DNA of 64,000 nucleotides from an uncultured Luteimonas sp. (lineage in GTDB: Bacteria; Pseudomonadota; Gammaproteobacteria; Xanthomonadales; Xanthomonadaceae). Positions 36,215-45,773 of the stretch are shown here, piece by piece. The DNA lies in contig CAKTDC010000003.1 of the NCBI GenBank assembly GCA_934541015.1, positions 62,001 through 126,000 of the forward strand, in the 5' to 3' direction. Under the pieces are notes generated by a model. It did no database searches. It was not told where the DNA came from and saw nothing but the letters and a program-made list of their open reading frames with translations. Position 1 is the stretch's first letter. The number at the start of each line of letters is the position of its first letter. Position numbers and translations under genes: made by a program.

Positions 36215-36723
36215 GCGGCGACCCCGCGTGCCGCCAGCTCGGCACAGTAGATCTCGAACGCGGTGCGCGAGAAGCAGCAGAAGATGACGGCCTCGAGCGA
36301 ACGCGGCTCGTGCGCCAGCACCGTGTCCACCGCGATGCGCGTCGCCGCTTCCAGCGGATAGCCGTAGACGCCGGTGCTGATCGCAGGGAAGGCGATGTCG
36401 CGGGCACCGAGCCCCTCGGCCAGCACAAGGGCCTCGCGGTAGCACGACGCCAGCAGCCCGGGCTCCCCGGATTCCCCGCCGTTCCAGACCGGCCCCACCG
36501 CGTGCAGCACGTGCTTCGCGGGCAGGCGGTGGCCGGCGGTCGCCTTCACCTGCCCCGTGGCCGCGCCGCCAAGGCCGCGGCATTCGGCCAGCAGCCCGGG
36601 CCCGGCGGCGCGATGGATCGCGCCATCCACGCCGCCACCGCCGAGCAGGGAAGCGTTGGCCGCGTTGACAATGGCGTCGACCTGCAGCGTGGTGATGTCG
36701 GCCTGGACGGCGGACAGCTTCAT
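36211..36723 (-). CDS. Macro-domain protein (O-acetyl-ADP-ribose deacetylase, YmdB type)
   Basis: A 170-residue single macro domain that binds ADP-ribose and probably removes it or its acetyl group. Visible elements: [36 protein letters not shown] (the NAAN and GGGVDGAI catalytic and binding loops), the AVGPVW strand and the diphosphate loop [11 protein letters not shown]. It overlaps recX by 4 bp and the TfoX-like gene by 4 bp, so the three are translationally coupled inside the lexA-recA region. Confidence 0.93.
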   Translation of the reverse strand: MKLSAVQADITTLQVDAIVNAANASLLGGGGVDGAIHRAAGPGLLAECRGLGGAATGQVKATAGHRLPAKHVLHAVGPVWNGGESGEPGLLASCYREALVLAEGLGARDIAFPAISTGVYGYPLEAATRIAVDTVLAHEPRSLEAVIFCCFSRTAFEIYCAELAARGVAA

Positions 36724-37094
36724 TTGCGACGGCCCCCGGCCTTCCCGCCCTCCCTGCGGACCGCCGCCTTGCGTCGCGGCGCCTTCGCTTTCGGCGCCGG
36801 CAGCGCGTCGGCCGTCACCTGCAGCAGCCGCTGCAGCAGCGGCGTGTCGTCCAGGAATTCGTCGACCACGTAGTAGTCCTTCGCTTCCGGATAGGGCTTG
36901 CCCAACGTGACCACGGGCAATGCCGCCCTGCCCGCCTCCGTGGGCTTGAGCAGCAGGCTGTCGTCGCAGGCGAAGGCGACCACCTTTCCGTCCAGGTAGA
37001 GGGCATATTCGCCGAACATGCGTTTATGCGTCAGGCGCTCGCCGAAGGCGGCCTGTTCGTGCACATACCCGATGAAGTCGACGCTGGTGGCCAT
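36720..37094 (-). CDS. TfoX N-terminal-domain protein
   Basis: A 124-residue protein with the TfoX/Sxy N-terminal domain ([31 protein letters not shown] ... [16 protein letters not shown]) and a basic Lys/Arg/Ala tail (residues 102-124). The C-terminal TfoX domain of competence regulators is missing, so it is not a full Sxy. Function unknown; stand-alone copies are common. It is 238 bp from the recA stop. That gap (37095-37332) shows no gene. Confidence 0.85.
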   Translation of the reverse strand: MATSVDFIGYVHEQAAFGERLTHKRMFGEYALYLDGKVVAFACDDSLLLKPTEAGRAALPVVTLGKPYPEAKDYYVVDEFLDDTPLLQRLLQVTADALPAPKAKAPRRKAAVRREGGKAGGRRK

Positions 37095-37332
37095 GGTCCG
37101 CTATCCCTCCGCCGGAGAAAGGCTATCCATGGCCGCGAAGTCCGTGACGGCGCCCGGGCAATCCCGGGCAGCCGGGGATGTGCTTGCCTTGTTCCCGCAC
37201 GGGGCCCGCCTCCGCGTGGCCGGCGGGGCGGCCGCCATGGACGTCAACGGAGTGACGCCCATGGATGACCGGATACGCATCCGTCGCGGGGCGCTTCCGC
37301 CTGCGCGGAACTGCCGGCGGCGGCCAGGTCCG

Positions 37333-38373
<1,041 letters not shown>

Positions 38374-38526
38374 TGTGGTCGTCCTCATCGGTGATGGTTG
38401 GGATGGGTGCATCCTTGCAGCGGCGGGTCGCAGGGGCTGCGACTCCGGCGCCTGGATCGAAATTACGGGGGCACGCGCCGGCCGGCCATCGCCGAACCGC
38501 CCGCGCGCGTGTCGGAAAACCCCGCA

Positions 38527-39165
38527 TCAGCGGTTGGGCCGCACCAGCCCGCAGTACAGGCCTTCGATGGCGAAGTCCTGGTCGGGCAGCACCTCGATGG
38601 GCGCGTGGTCGGGGTTGCGCGGCAGCAGACGGATGCGGTCCTTGCCGATCCTGAGCAGCTTGACGGTGACCGCATCGTCGACGCGGGCGACCACGATCTG
38701 GCCGCTGCGGGCGTCGCTGGTGCGGTGCACGCCGATCAGGTCGCCCTCGAAGATGCCCTCGTCGATCATCGAATCGCCCTTCACCTTGAGCAGGTAGTCG
38801 GGCCGGGGCGAGAACAGCACGCGGTCGAGGACGATGAAGTCCTCGCTGCCGATATCCGCGCCGATCGGCTGCCCGGCGGCCACCTGCCCCAGCACCGGCA
38901 GGCGCAGCGCGTCGTCATTGGCCGGCAGCGGCAGCTCCGGCTGCTGCGACGGCGGCGGCACCAGCACGCGGATGCCGCGCGCCCTGCCCGGCACCCGCTC
39001 GATGGCGCCGGCGGACTCCAGCGCCTCCAGGTGGTACTGCGCGGCGCGCACGCTGCTGAAGCCGAGGGCGCGGGCGATCTCGGTCTGCGAGGGCGGCACG
39101 CCCTCGGCCTCGATGCGCTCGGCGATGAGTTCGAGGATGGCCTGCTGGGTGTCGGTAAGCTTCAT
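38527..39165 (-). CDS. lexA: SOS repressor LexA
   Basis: Represses the SOS regulon and self-cleaves on RecA filaments. 212 residues. Winged helix KLTDTQQAILELIAERIEAEGVPPSQTEIARALGFSS, Ala-Gly cleavage site QVAAGQPIG near residue 90, catalytic Ser in KGDSMIDEG and Lys in DAVTVKLL. The ATG at 39165 is the conserved start. The only upstream alternative is a TTG at 39201 whose extension would be encoded by the operator and the promoter itself. Confidence 0.97.
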   Translation of the reverse strand: MKLTDTQQAILELIAERIEAEGVPPSQTEIARALGFSSVRAAQYHLEALESAGAIERVPGRARGIRVLVPPPSQQPELPLPANDDALRLPVLGQVAAGQPIGADIGSEDFIVLDRVLFSPRPDYLLKVKGDSMIDEGIFEGDLIGVHRTSDARSGQIVVARVDDAVTVKLLRIGKDRIRLLPRNPDHAPIEVLPDQDFAIEGLYCGLVRPNR

Positions 39166-39166
39166 G

Positions 39167-39201
39167 TTGGTAGTAATACTACTAACCGCCCCCGTTGGCA
39201 A
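39167..39201 (-). promoter_or_regulatory. lexA promoter with overlapping SOS box, predicting a leaderless mRNA
   Basis: On the minus strand TTGCCA (39196-39201) and TATTAC (39173-39178) are 17 bp apart. The palindrome TTAGTAGTATTACTACCAA (39167-39185) covers the -10 box and ends one base before the ATG. The expected transcription start, about 7 bp past the -10, falls on or at the start codon, and there is no Shine-Dalgarno. The palindrome matches the Xanthomonas LexA operator as I remember it. Confidence 0.75.
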
Positions 39202-39281
39202 GCCGCACCAACCGGACGGCGCCGCGGATCAGGGCCCGGGCCGCCCTGCCCGCTGCGGCGGAGGGCCTGGCGGCATCCGCT

Positions 39282-40262
39282 TCACTGCGCGTCGAGCTCG
39301 ATCGGCCGCACGATCACATTGCCGATCTTGCGCCCGCTGTCCACGCGCGCGTGTGCCGCCGCGATCTGCGACAGCGGCAACACCCGGTCGGTCACGACGC
39401 GGAGCCGGCCAGCGGCAACGAGGTCGAGCAGCCGGGTGAAGTCCCCGGGCCGTTCCTCCGCAGCCCCGGCGCTGATCCGCCCGCGGGCGCGCAGGGTGTC
39501 GCCAAGGCCTGCCGAAACGAGCAGCAATCTTCCGTCCTCCTTCAGCAGGCGGCGTCCGCTGGCTGCAGTCAGCGTCCCGACGGCGTCGAGCACCATGTCG
39601 TAGCGCTCGCGAAGGGCGTCGGGAGGCGTGTCCCGATAGTCGATCACCCGATGCGCCCCCAGAGACGACACCAGCGCGGCGTTGGCCGCCGAGCACACTC
39701 CGGTCACCGTCGCGCCGGCCAGGCGCGCGAGCTGCACGGCATTGCTGCCGACCGCGCCCGAAGCGCCGATCACCAGCACCGAATCCTTCTCGCGAAGCCC
39801 GCCTTTGGCATGCAGGAAGTGCAGCGCCGTGGTTCCGCCGAACAGGACGCCCGCGGCATCGTCATGGCCGACCGCATCGGGCTTCGGCACCAGGCAGCGG
39901 GCAGGGACGGCGACCAGCTCCGCATGCGCGCCCATCCGCATGCCGGTCATTCCGCAGACGGCGTCGCCCAGGCGCACGCCATCGGCGCCGGCGCCCGCGT
40001 CCTCGACGATCCCCGACAGCACGCCGCCGAGCACCGGCTGGCGCAGGCGCACGATGCCGAACGCCAGTCTCCCGGGAACCGTGAACCCCGGCGGGAATCT
40101 CGAACCGCGGATACGGGCGTCCGCGGAGGTCACCGCGGTCGCATGGACACGCACCAGGGCTTCGCCACGACCGGCCCTGGCCACCGGCACGCGATCGACG
40201 CGAACCTCCGCTGCGCTGCCGTAGCGCCGGACGACGGCTGCCCGCATGGTGTCGTCGGTCAT
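39282..40262 (-). CDS. Zinc-independent MDR oxidoreductase (quinone oxidoreductase-like)
   Basis: A 326-residue medium-chain dehydrogenase/reductase. GroES-like N-terminus (VRVHATAVTSADARIRGSRFPPGF), then the Rossmann domain (VLVIGASGAVGSNAVQLARLAGATVTGVCS) with the AxxGxxG loop typical of NADPH-dependent quinone reductase-like members. The Cys/His ligands of catalytic zinc are absent. The end, SQIAAAHARVDSGRKIGNVIV, is standard for the family. Substrate unknown. The start at 40262 (MTDDTMRAAVV) is followed five codons later by an equally plausible ATG. Confidence 0.85.
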   Translation of the reverse strand: MTDDTMRAAVVRRYGSAAEVRVDRVPVARAGRGEALVRVHATAVTSADARIRGSRFPPGFTVPGRLAFGIVRLRQPVLGGVLSGIVEDAGAGADGVRLGDAVCGMTGMRMGAHAELVAVPARCLVPKPDAVGHDDAAGVLFGGTTALHFLHAKGGLREKDSVLVIGASGAVGSNAVQLARLAGATVTGVCSAANAALVSSLGAHRVIDYRDTPPDALRERYDMVLDAVGTLTAASGRRLLKEDGRLLLVSAGLGDTLRARGRISAGAAEERPGDFTRLLDLVAAGRLRVVTDRVLPLSQIAAAHARVDSGRKIGNVIVRPIELDAQ

Positions 40263-40384
40263 GTCGAAGCCATCGCCCTGAAACCACGGCCGGCACCGGT
40301 CCGGCCCACCGCGTACCAGAACACAGCGCGTTTGCGCGGGCATGACAGCGCTGACCAGGGATCCGCTGCCTGCTCCGTGCGCGG

Positions 40385-42070
40385 CTACTTCCGCCCGCCC
40401 CGCCAGATCGAGAACAGCACCCACACCCCGCACAGCGCGGCGCCGATGAAGCCCACCGCCCCCAGGGTGCGCAGCCAGCCGCTGCTGGCGCCGCCGCCGC
40501 TGTTGAGCACGATCGAGGAGCCGACGATCAGCGCGGCGGTGACCACGCCCATCGTCAGCCGGCTGACCGCGCGGTCGATGCGGTCGCCGAAGGCCTGCAG
40601 CGAATCGACATCCACGTGCACGCGCAGCCTGCCGCGGCGCGCGGTCCGCAGCAGGCGGCGCACGTCCTTGGGCATGTCGCGCGCCAGGTCGAGCACGCCC
40701 AGCAGGGTGCGCTGGCTGTGGCGGGCCAGCGCGGCCGGCGAATGGCGCTCGAGCATGGCGCGCTGGACGAAGGGGCGGGCCTCGGCCGCCATGTCGAAAT
40801 CCGGATCGAGCTGGCGCCCCATGCCCTCCAGGGTGAGGAAGGCCTTGATCATCAGCGCCAGGTCCGGCGGCAGGGTCAGGCCGTGCTCGCGCAGCATGGC
40901 CGCGACGTCCGAGAGCATCGTGCCCATGCGCAGGTTCTTCAGCGGCACCCCGCGGTAGTTGTCGACGAACAGGTCCACCGAGGCCTGCAGCTGCGATTCG
41001 TCGACGTCCGGATCGTCCCCGGTCCAGTCGACCAGCACGTCCGCGACCGCCTGCGAATCCTGCCCGACCAGGCCGTGGAGCAGGCGCACGATCTGGTAGC
41101 GGCGCTGCTCGGACACGTGCCCGACCATGCCGAAATCGATCACGCCGATCGCCCCGCCGGGCATGTAGAAGATGTTGCCCGGGTGCGGATCGGCGTGGAA
41201 GAAGCCGTCCTGGAGCACCATCTTCAGCACGATGCCGGCGCCGGCGCGGGCCAGCTGGCGGCGATCCAGTCCGGCCGCGTCCACCGCCGCCAGATCGAGC
41301 CCGGGGATGCCTTCGAGCAGCTGCTGCACGTTGAGCCGCTCGCAGGTCAGCTCCCAGTACACCCGGGGAATGACGATGTCGTCGCGACCGGCGAAGTTGG
41401 CGGCGATGCGCTCGGCGTTGCGGCATTCGGCGGCGAAGTCCAGCTCGCGTCGCAGCGAGCCGGCAAACTGGCGCAGGATCGCCGCCGGGCGGTAGCGCCG
41501 CATCTCCGGCATCTGCTTCTCGACGATCGCGGCCAGCTGCCTGAGCAGGCGCAGGTCCGCCTCGACGGTCTCGCGGATCCCGGGCCGCCGCACCTTGAGC
41601 ACCACGCGGCTGCCGTCGTGCAGGGTCGCGCGGTGGGCCTGCGCCAGCGAGGCCGCCGCCAGCGGCGTGCGCTCGATGCTGGCGAACACCGTTTCCGGCT
41701 CCGCGCCCAGGTCCTCGACCAGCTGCGGCCGGATCTGCCCGTAGTCCAGCGCCGGCACCGCGTTCTGCAGCTCGCCCAGCTCCGCGATCCAGGGCGGCGG
41801 CAGCAGGTCCACGCGCGTGGCCAGCACCTGGCCGAGCTTGACGAAGGTCGGGCCGAGGTCCTGCATCGCCGCGCGCACGCGGGCCGGGGTATCGAGCTTG
41901 AGCAGGCCCTCTTCGGCCTGCTGCCAGTGCACCAGGCGCCCGGCTTTTTCCAGGGTGCCGGCCAGGCCGATGCGGCGCACCACGTCGCCGAAGCCGTAGC
42001 GGACCAGGACGCCGGCGATCTCCTGCAGCCGCCCCAGGTCACGCACGGTCCCCAGCGCCTCCCACATCAC
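40385..42070 (-). CDS. ubiB: UbiB/ABC1-family atypical kinase
   Basis: A 561-residue membrane-associated atypical kinase/ATPase of ubiquinone biosynthesis. The diagnostic KxGQ motif (FVKLGQVLATR, near 75) and A-rich loop AAASLAQAH are present, as are the Lys in VVLKVRRPG, catalytic block FHADPHPGNIF and metal motif VIDFGMVG. Two transmembrane helices at the C-terminus (about 505-525 and 533-553) anchor it. The length matches UbiB, but paralogues of this family are common, so the pathway is inferred. Confidence 0.85.
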   Translation of the reverse strand: MMWEALGTVRDLGRLQEIAGVLVRYGFGDVVRRIGLAGTLEKAGRLVHWQQAEEGLLKLDTPARVRAAMQDLGPTFVKLGQVLATRVDLLPPPWIAELGELQNAVPALDYGQIRPQLVEDLGAEPETVFASIERTPLAAASLAQAHRATLHDGSRVVLKVRRPGIRETVEADLRLLRQLAAIVEKQMPEMRRYRPAAILRQFAGSLRRELDFAAECRNAERIAANFAGRDDIVIPRVYWELTCERLNVQQLLEGIPGLDLAAVDAAGLDRRQLARAGAGIVLKMVLQDGFFHADPHPGNIFYMPGGAIGVIDFGMVGHVSEQRRYQIVRLLHGLVGQDSQAVADVLVDWTGDDPDVDESQLQASVDLFVDNYRGVPLKNLRMGTMLSDVAAMLREHGLTLPPDLALMIKAFLTLEGMGRQLDPDFDMAAEARPFVQRAMLERHSPAALARHSQRTLLGVLDLARDMPKDVRRLLRTARRGRLRVHVDVDSLQAFGDRIDRAVSRLTMGVVTAALIVGSSIVLNSGGGASSGWLRTLGAVGFIGAALCGVWVLFSIWRGGRK

Positions 42071-42098
42071 GCCTGCTCCCGGCCGTGCCCGCCCGCGC

Positions 42099-42602
42099 TC
42101 ACGCCTTCAGGCCATCGAGCCCGCGCAGAGCGGCGGCCACGGTCTGCCGGCGCACGGCCTCGCGGTCGCCTTCGAACTGGAAGATGTCCGCCCGGGCATA
42201 GCCGCCGCGGCGCTTCCAGGCGATCCAGACCGTGCCCACAGGCTTGTCCGGGCTGCCGCCGCCGGGCCCGGCGATGCCGGTGACGGCCACCGCCACGCTG
42301 GCACCGGAGTGCACCAGCGCGCCGGACACCATTTCGATGGCGGTCTCGCGGCTGACCGCGCCGTGCACCTCCAGGGTCTGCGGGCTCACGCCCAGCAGGG
42401 CCTGCTTGGCCTCGTAGCTGTAGACGGCCATGCCGCAGTCGAACCAGGCCGACGAGCCGGCAATGTCGGTCACCACCTTGGCGATCCAGCCGCCGGTGCA
42501 GCTTTCGGCGGTGACCAGCATGTCCCTGCCCGCGAGCAGGCGCGCGCCGACCTCGCCCGCAAGCAGGCTCAGGGCTTCGTCGGTCGGGATCGGATCGGGC
42601 AT
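42099..42602 (-). CDS. pncC: Nicotinamide-nucleotide amidohydrolase (CinA C-terminal domain)
   Basis: Deamidates NMN to NaMN in pyridine nucleotide recycling. A 167-residue stand-alone CinA C-terminal domain with TAESCTGGWIAKVVTDIAGSS and the active-site region VAVTGIAGPGGGSPDKPVGTVWIAW. The start at 42602 (MPDPIPTDEALSLLAGEVG) is chosen because the 31 codons before it are Pro/Arg-rich and non-homologous. A gene of this type stands upstream of lexA-recA in related genomes; here ubiB and an oxidoreductase gene are between them. Confidence 0.9.
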   Translation of the reverse strand: MPDPIPTDEALSLLAGEVGARLLAGRDMLVTAESCTGGWIAKVVTDIAGSSAWFDCGMAVYSYEAKQALLGVSPQTLEVHGAVSRETAIEMVSGALVHSGASVAVAVTGIAGPGGGSPDKPVGTVWIAWKRRGGYARADIFQFEGDREAVRRQTVAAALRGLDGLKA

Positions 42603-42732
42603 GGCGGATTCCGCGGCGGGGGGAGGTCTTTGTACCGCAATACCCGGGGGCGATACAGGACGCGGGCCGAAGCCGGGCCGCGCCGGCGGCATCACGCGGC
42701 GCGCCTGAGGGCCCCCACCCTCGGCCCGTCGC

Positions 42733-44253
42733 TCAGGCGATCTCCACCACCGGGATCCTGCCGATCCGCGCCTGCCATTCCCGCGGGCCGGTGCGGTGCA
42801 CCGACTCGCCGCTGGAATCCACGGCCACCGTCACCGGCATGTCCTTGACCTCGAACTCGTAGATCGCCTCCATGCCCAGGTCCTCGAAGCCGACCACCTT
42901 CGCCGCCTTGATCGCCTTCGACACCAGGTAGGCCGAACCGCCGACCGCCATCAGGTACACCGACCGGTGTTTGCGGATGGCCTCCAGCGCCGCCGGGCCG
43001 CGCTCGGCCTTGCCGATCATGCCCAGCAGGCCGGTCTGCTCGAGCACCTGGTCGGTGAATTTGTCCATGCGCGTGGCCGTGGTCGGGCCGGCCGGGCCGA
43101 CGACCTCGTCGCGCACCGGGTCCACCGGGCCCACGTAATAGATGAAGCGCCCGCGCAGATCGACCGGCAGCGGCTCGCCCTTGTTGAGCATGTCGACCAT
43201 GCGCTTGTGCGCGGCGTCGCGGCCGGTGAGCATCCTGCCGTTGAGCAGCAGCACCTCGCCGGGCCTGAAGGTGGCAACCTCTTCCCGGGTGATGGTGTCG
43301 AGATCCACCCGGCGCGCGTTCTGCGGGTTGTAGGTGAGCTTCGGCCAGTCCTCCAGCGACGGCGGCTCCAGCGCGACCGGGCCGCTGCCGTCGAGGGTGA
43401 AGTGCGCGTGGCGGGTGGCGGCGCAGTTCGGGATCATCGCCACCGGCAGGTTGGCCGCGTGCGTCGGGTAGTCCCTGATCTTGACGTCGAGCACCGTGGT
43501 CAGGCCGCCCAGGCCCTGGGCGCCGATGCCCAGCGCGTTGACCTTCCCGTACAGCTCGATGCGCATCTCCTCGATCCGGTTCGACGGGCCGCGCGCGATC
43601 AGGTCCTGGATGTCGATGTGCTCCATCAGCGACTCCTTGGCCAGCAGCATCGCCTTCTCGGCGGTGCCGCCGATGCCGATGCCGAGCATGCCCGGCGGGC
43701 ACCAGCCGGCGCCCATGGTCGGTACGGTCTTGAGCACCCAGTCGACGATCGAGTCGGAGGGGTTGAGCATGGCGAACTTCGACTTGGCCTCGGAGCCGCC
43801 GCCCTTGGCCGCGACGATCACGTCGACCTTGTCGCCGGCCACGATCTTCACGTTGATCACGGCCGGGGTGTTGTCCTTCGTGTTCAGGCGGCGACCGGCC
43901 GGGTCGGCCAGCACGCTGGCGCGCAGCTTGTTGTCCGGATGCGCGTAGGCGCGGCGCACGCCCTCGTTGACCGCGTCCTCGAGCGAGCCGGTGAAGCCCT
44001 CCCAGCGCACGTCCATGCCCACTTCCAGGAACACGGTGACGATGCCGGTGTCCTGGCAGATCGGGCGGTGGCCTTCGGCGCACATGCGCGAGTTGATCAG
44101 GATCTGCGCCATCGCGTCCCTGGCCGCGGGCGACTCCTCGCGCTCGTAGGCCGCGGCCAGGCTCCTGATGTAGTCGACCGGGTGGTAGTAGCTGATGTAC
44201 TGGAGGGCGTCGGCGACGGACTGGACGAGGTCGTCCTGCTTGATCGTGGTCAT
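42733..44253 (-). CDS. fumA: Class I fumarate hydratase (4Fe-4S)
   Basis: Converts fumarate to malate in the TCA cycle. A 506-residue iron-sulfur enzyme, with the alpha and beta domains fused in one chain as in E. coli FumA/B. Cluster Cys ligands are in RPICQDTG, GWCPPG and PNCAATRH; the beta domain has GEVLLLNGRMLTGRDAAHKR and YVGPVDP. The start at 44253 (MTTIKQDDLVQSVADALQYISYYHPVDYI) is the conserved one; the open frame extends further upstream without family resemblance. Confidence 0.96.
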   Translation of the reverse strand: MTTIKQDDLVQSVADALQYISYYHPVDYIRSLAAAYEREESPAARDAMAQILINSRMCAEGHRPICQDTGIVTVFLEVGMDVRWEGFTGSLEDAVNEGVRRAYAHPDNKLRASVLADPAGRRLNTKDNTPAVINVKIVAGDKVDVIVAAKGGGSEAKSKFAMLNPSDSIVDWVLKTVPTMGAGWCPPGMLGIGIGGTAEKAMLLAKESLMEHIDIQDLIARGPSNRIEEMRIELYGKVNALGIGAQGLGGLTTVLDVKIRDYPTHAANLPVAMIPNCAATRHAHFTLDGSGPVALEPPSLEDWPKLTYNPQNARRVDLDTITREEVATFRPGEVLLLNGRMLTGRDAAHKRMVDMLNKGEPLPVDLRGRFIYYVGPVDPVRDEVVGPAGPTTATRMDKFTDQVLEQTGLLGMIGKAERGPAALEAIRKHRSVYLMAVGGSAYLVSKAIKAAKVVGFEDLGMEAIYEFEVKDMPVTVAVDSSGESVHRTGPREWQARIGRIPVVEIA

Positions 44254-44375
44254 GGGGGCTGCTCGCTGCTGGCCGTGGGGCTGGCGGATGAAGCCTTCCA
44301 TTTTAGCCGCTGGGGCCGGCACGGCTGCTGCGACCCTGGAACGATGCGGATCGCGGGACACTGGACCCAACCCGG

Positions 44376-44440
44376 CCCTCCCCGCAGGCGGGGGAGGGAG
44401 GCAGCCGGCCCACCCGGCCCTCCCGCAGGCGGGGGTGAGG
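44376..44440. repeat. Two GC-rich palindromes in the fumA-sigma factor gap
   Basis: CCCTCCCCGCAGGCGGGGG plus AGGG (44376-44398) and a close copy (44418-44440), each preceded by CCGG and able to form a hairpin. They lie in the 358-bp divergent gap 44254-44611, which has no supported gene and must contain both promoters. Related in style, not in sequence, to the palindromes at 35.5 kb. Confidence 0.5.
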
Positions 44441-44611
44441 ATGGTCCGGCTGCGCAGCACGGCTGCGCGGATCATCCGGACGCACGGTGCGCTGCGCCGG
44501 GCCGGACGGGTCGGGGTGGGGGTGCGTCCGCCTCGTCGCCCCTGACTGATCTCCGGCGCAATTGCACCTTGCCGTTCAAACCATTCCGCCCCCGGCCGAA
44601 TCCAAGTCGAT

Positions 44612-45208
44612 ATGCTGATGGCCACGATGACCGCCGCCCCCGACCGCGCGGACTCCTCCCCGGACCCGTCGGTCGCCGACGACCAGGGGCTGGCGCGGGC
44701 CAGCGCCAATGGCGACATGGCCGCGTTCGAGGCGCTGTACCGGCGCCATGTCGCGGCCGTCCACGGCGTCATCCAGCGTCTGGTCGGGCGCCAACACGGC
44801 CGCGCCGAGGACCTGACCCAGGAAGCCTTCGTCCGTGCATGGCAGGCGCTGCCTGCGTTCCGGTTCGAGAGCGGGATCGGCACCTGGCTGCACCGCCTGG
44901 CCGTCAACACCGCGCTGATGGAGCTGCGCTCGCGCCGCTCCGGGCTGCGGATGGACGGCGACGGCGAGGACCCGGAGCACATCGCCGACGTCGACAGCGC
45001 GGGCCACCGCACCGCGCTGTCGCTGGACCTGGAACAGGCGGTGGCCGGACTTCCGCCCGGCGCCCGCGCGGTGCTGGTCCTGTACGACATCGAAGGCTGG
45101 AAGCACGAGGAAATCGCCCACGCGCTGGACATCGCCGTGGGCAGCTCCAAGGCACAACTGCACCGCGCGCGCAGGCTGCTGCGCGCCCGGCTGGGAGACC
45201 ACCGATGA
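44612..45208 (+). CDS. ECF RNA polymerase sigma factor
   Basis: A 198-residue sigma-70 family protein of the RpoE/ECF type. Region 2 (FEALYRRHVAAVHGVIQRLVGRQHGRAEDLTQEAFVRAWQAL) and region 4 (LPPGARAVLVLYDIEGWKHEEIAHALDIAVGSSKAQLHRARRLLR) are complete. The next gene overlaps by 4 bp and encodes a membrane protein of anti-sigma shape, so the pair is the usual sigma/anti-sigma operon. The downstream DUF4097 and ABC exporter genes are probable members of the regulon or transcript. Confidence 0.93.
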   Translation: MLMATMTAAPDRADSSPDPSVADDQGLARASANGDMAAFEALYRRHVAAVHGVIQRLVGRQHGRAEDLTQEAFVRAWQALPAFRFESGIGTWLHRLAVNTALMELRSRRSGLRMDGDGEDPEHIADVDSAGHRTALSLDLEQAVAGLPPGARAVLVLYDIEGWKHEEIAHALDIAVGSSKAQLHRARRLLRARLGDHR

Positions 45209-45735
45209 CCCGTCCGCACGATTCCGGCCGCGACCTGCCCGCCGACCTGCGCCTGCAGCTGCGCGGGCTGCGCCAGGGGCAGATGCCGCAGCGCGACCTG
45301 TGGCCGGGCATTGCCGCGCGGCTGGCCGAACCGCCGGCCCGCGCCCCCGCGCAGGTGCAGCCGGACCGCCGCATGGCGCGCGCCCTGCCCGCGCTGGCCA
45401 CGGCCGCGGCGCTGGTGCTCGCGATCGGCCTCGGCTGGCAGCCGGGCAACGGACCGGGCGCACCTGCGGGCACTGCGGCCGCGCCCGCGGCCGGCCCCGC
45501 CCCCCTGCTGCGCGAAGCCGAAGCGATGACCCGCGAATACCAGGGCGCGCTGCGCGAACTGACCGCTTCGCGCCCGCCAACCGGGGCCCACCCCGATCTC
45601 CTGCAGCTCGACGCCAGCGCCGACCGCATCCGCCAGGCGCTGCAGCAGGACCCCGACGCCCGCTTCCTGCTGCGCCGGCTGCAGCGCATCCACGCCCAGC
45701 GCCTGGACCTGACCCGGCGCTACGCCCAGGCCTGA
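45205..45735 (+). CDS. Probable anti-sigma factor, single-pass membrane protein
   Basis: A 176-residue protein: charged cytoplasmic N-terminus (about residues 1-56, with DLPADLRLQLRGLRQG), one transmembrane helix (residues 58-76, ALPALATAAALVLAIGLGW) and a periplasmic helical part (residues 100-176). No zinc-binding HxxxCxxC motif is present, so it is not a ZAS type. The assignment rests on topology and on the ATGA overlap with the sigma factor gene. Confidence 0.7.
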   Translation: MTRPHDSGRDLPADLRLQLRGLRQGQMPQRDLWPGIAARLAEPPARAPAQVQPDRRMARALPALATAAALVLAIGLGWQPGNGPGAPAGTAAAPAAGPAPLLREAEAMTREYQGALRELTASRPPTGAHPDLLQLDASADRIRQALQQDPDARFLLRRLQRIHAQRLDLTRRYAQA

Positions 45736-45773
45736 CCCGGCCACTCCCCTTCCGCCCCGCACGAGGACCCGCC

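Noticed and set aside
39165..39201. Upstream TTG start for lexA
   Set aside because: The extra 12 residues would be encoded by the operator and the promoter; LexA proteins begin at MKLT or similar.
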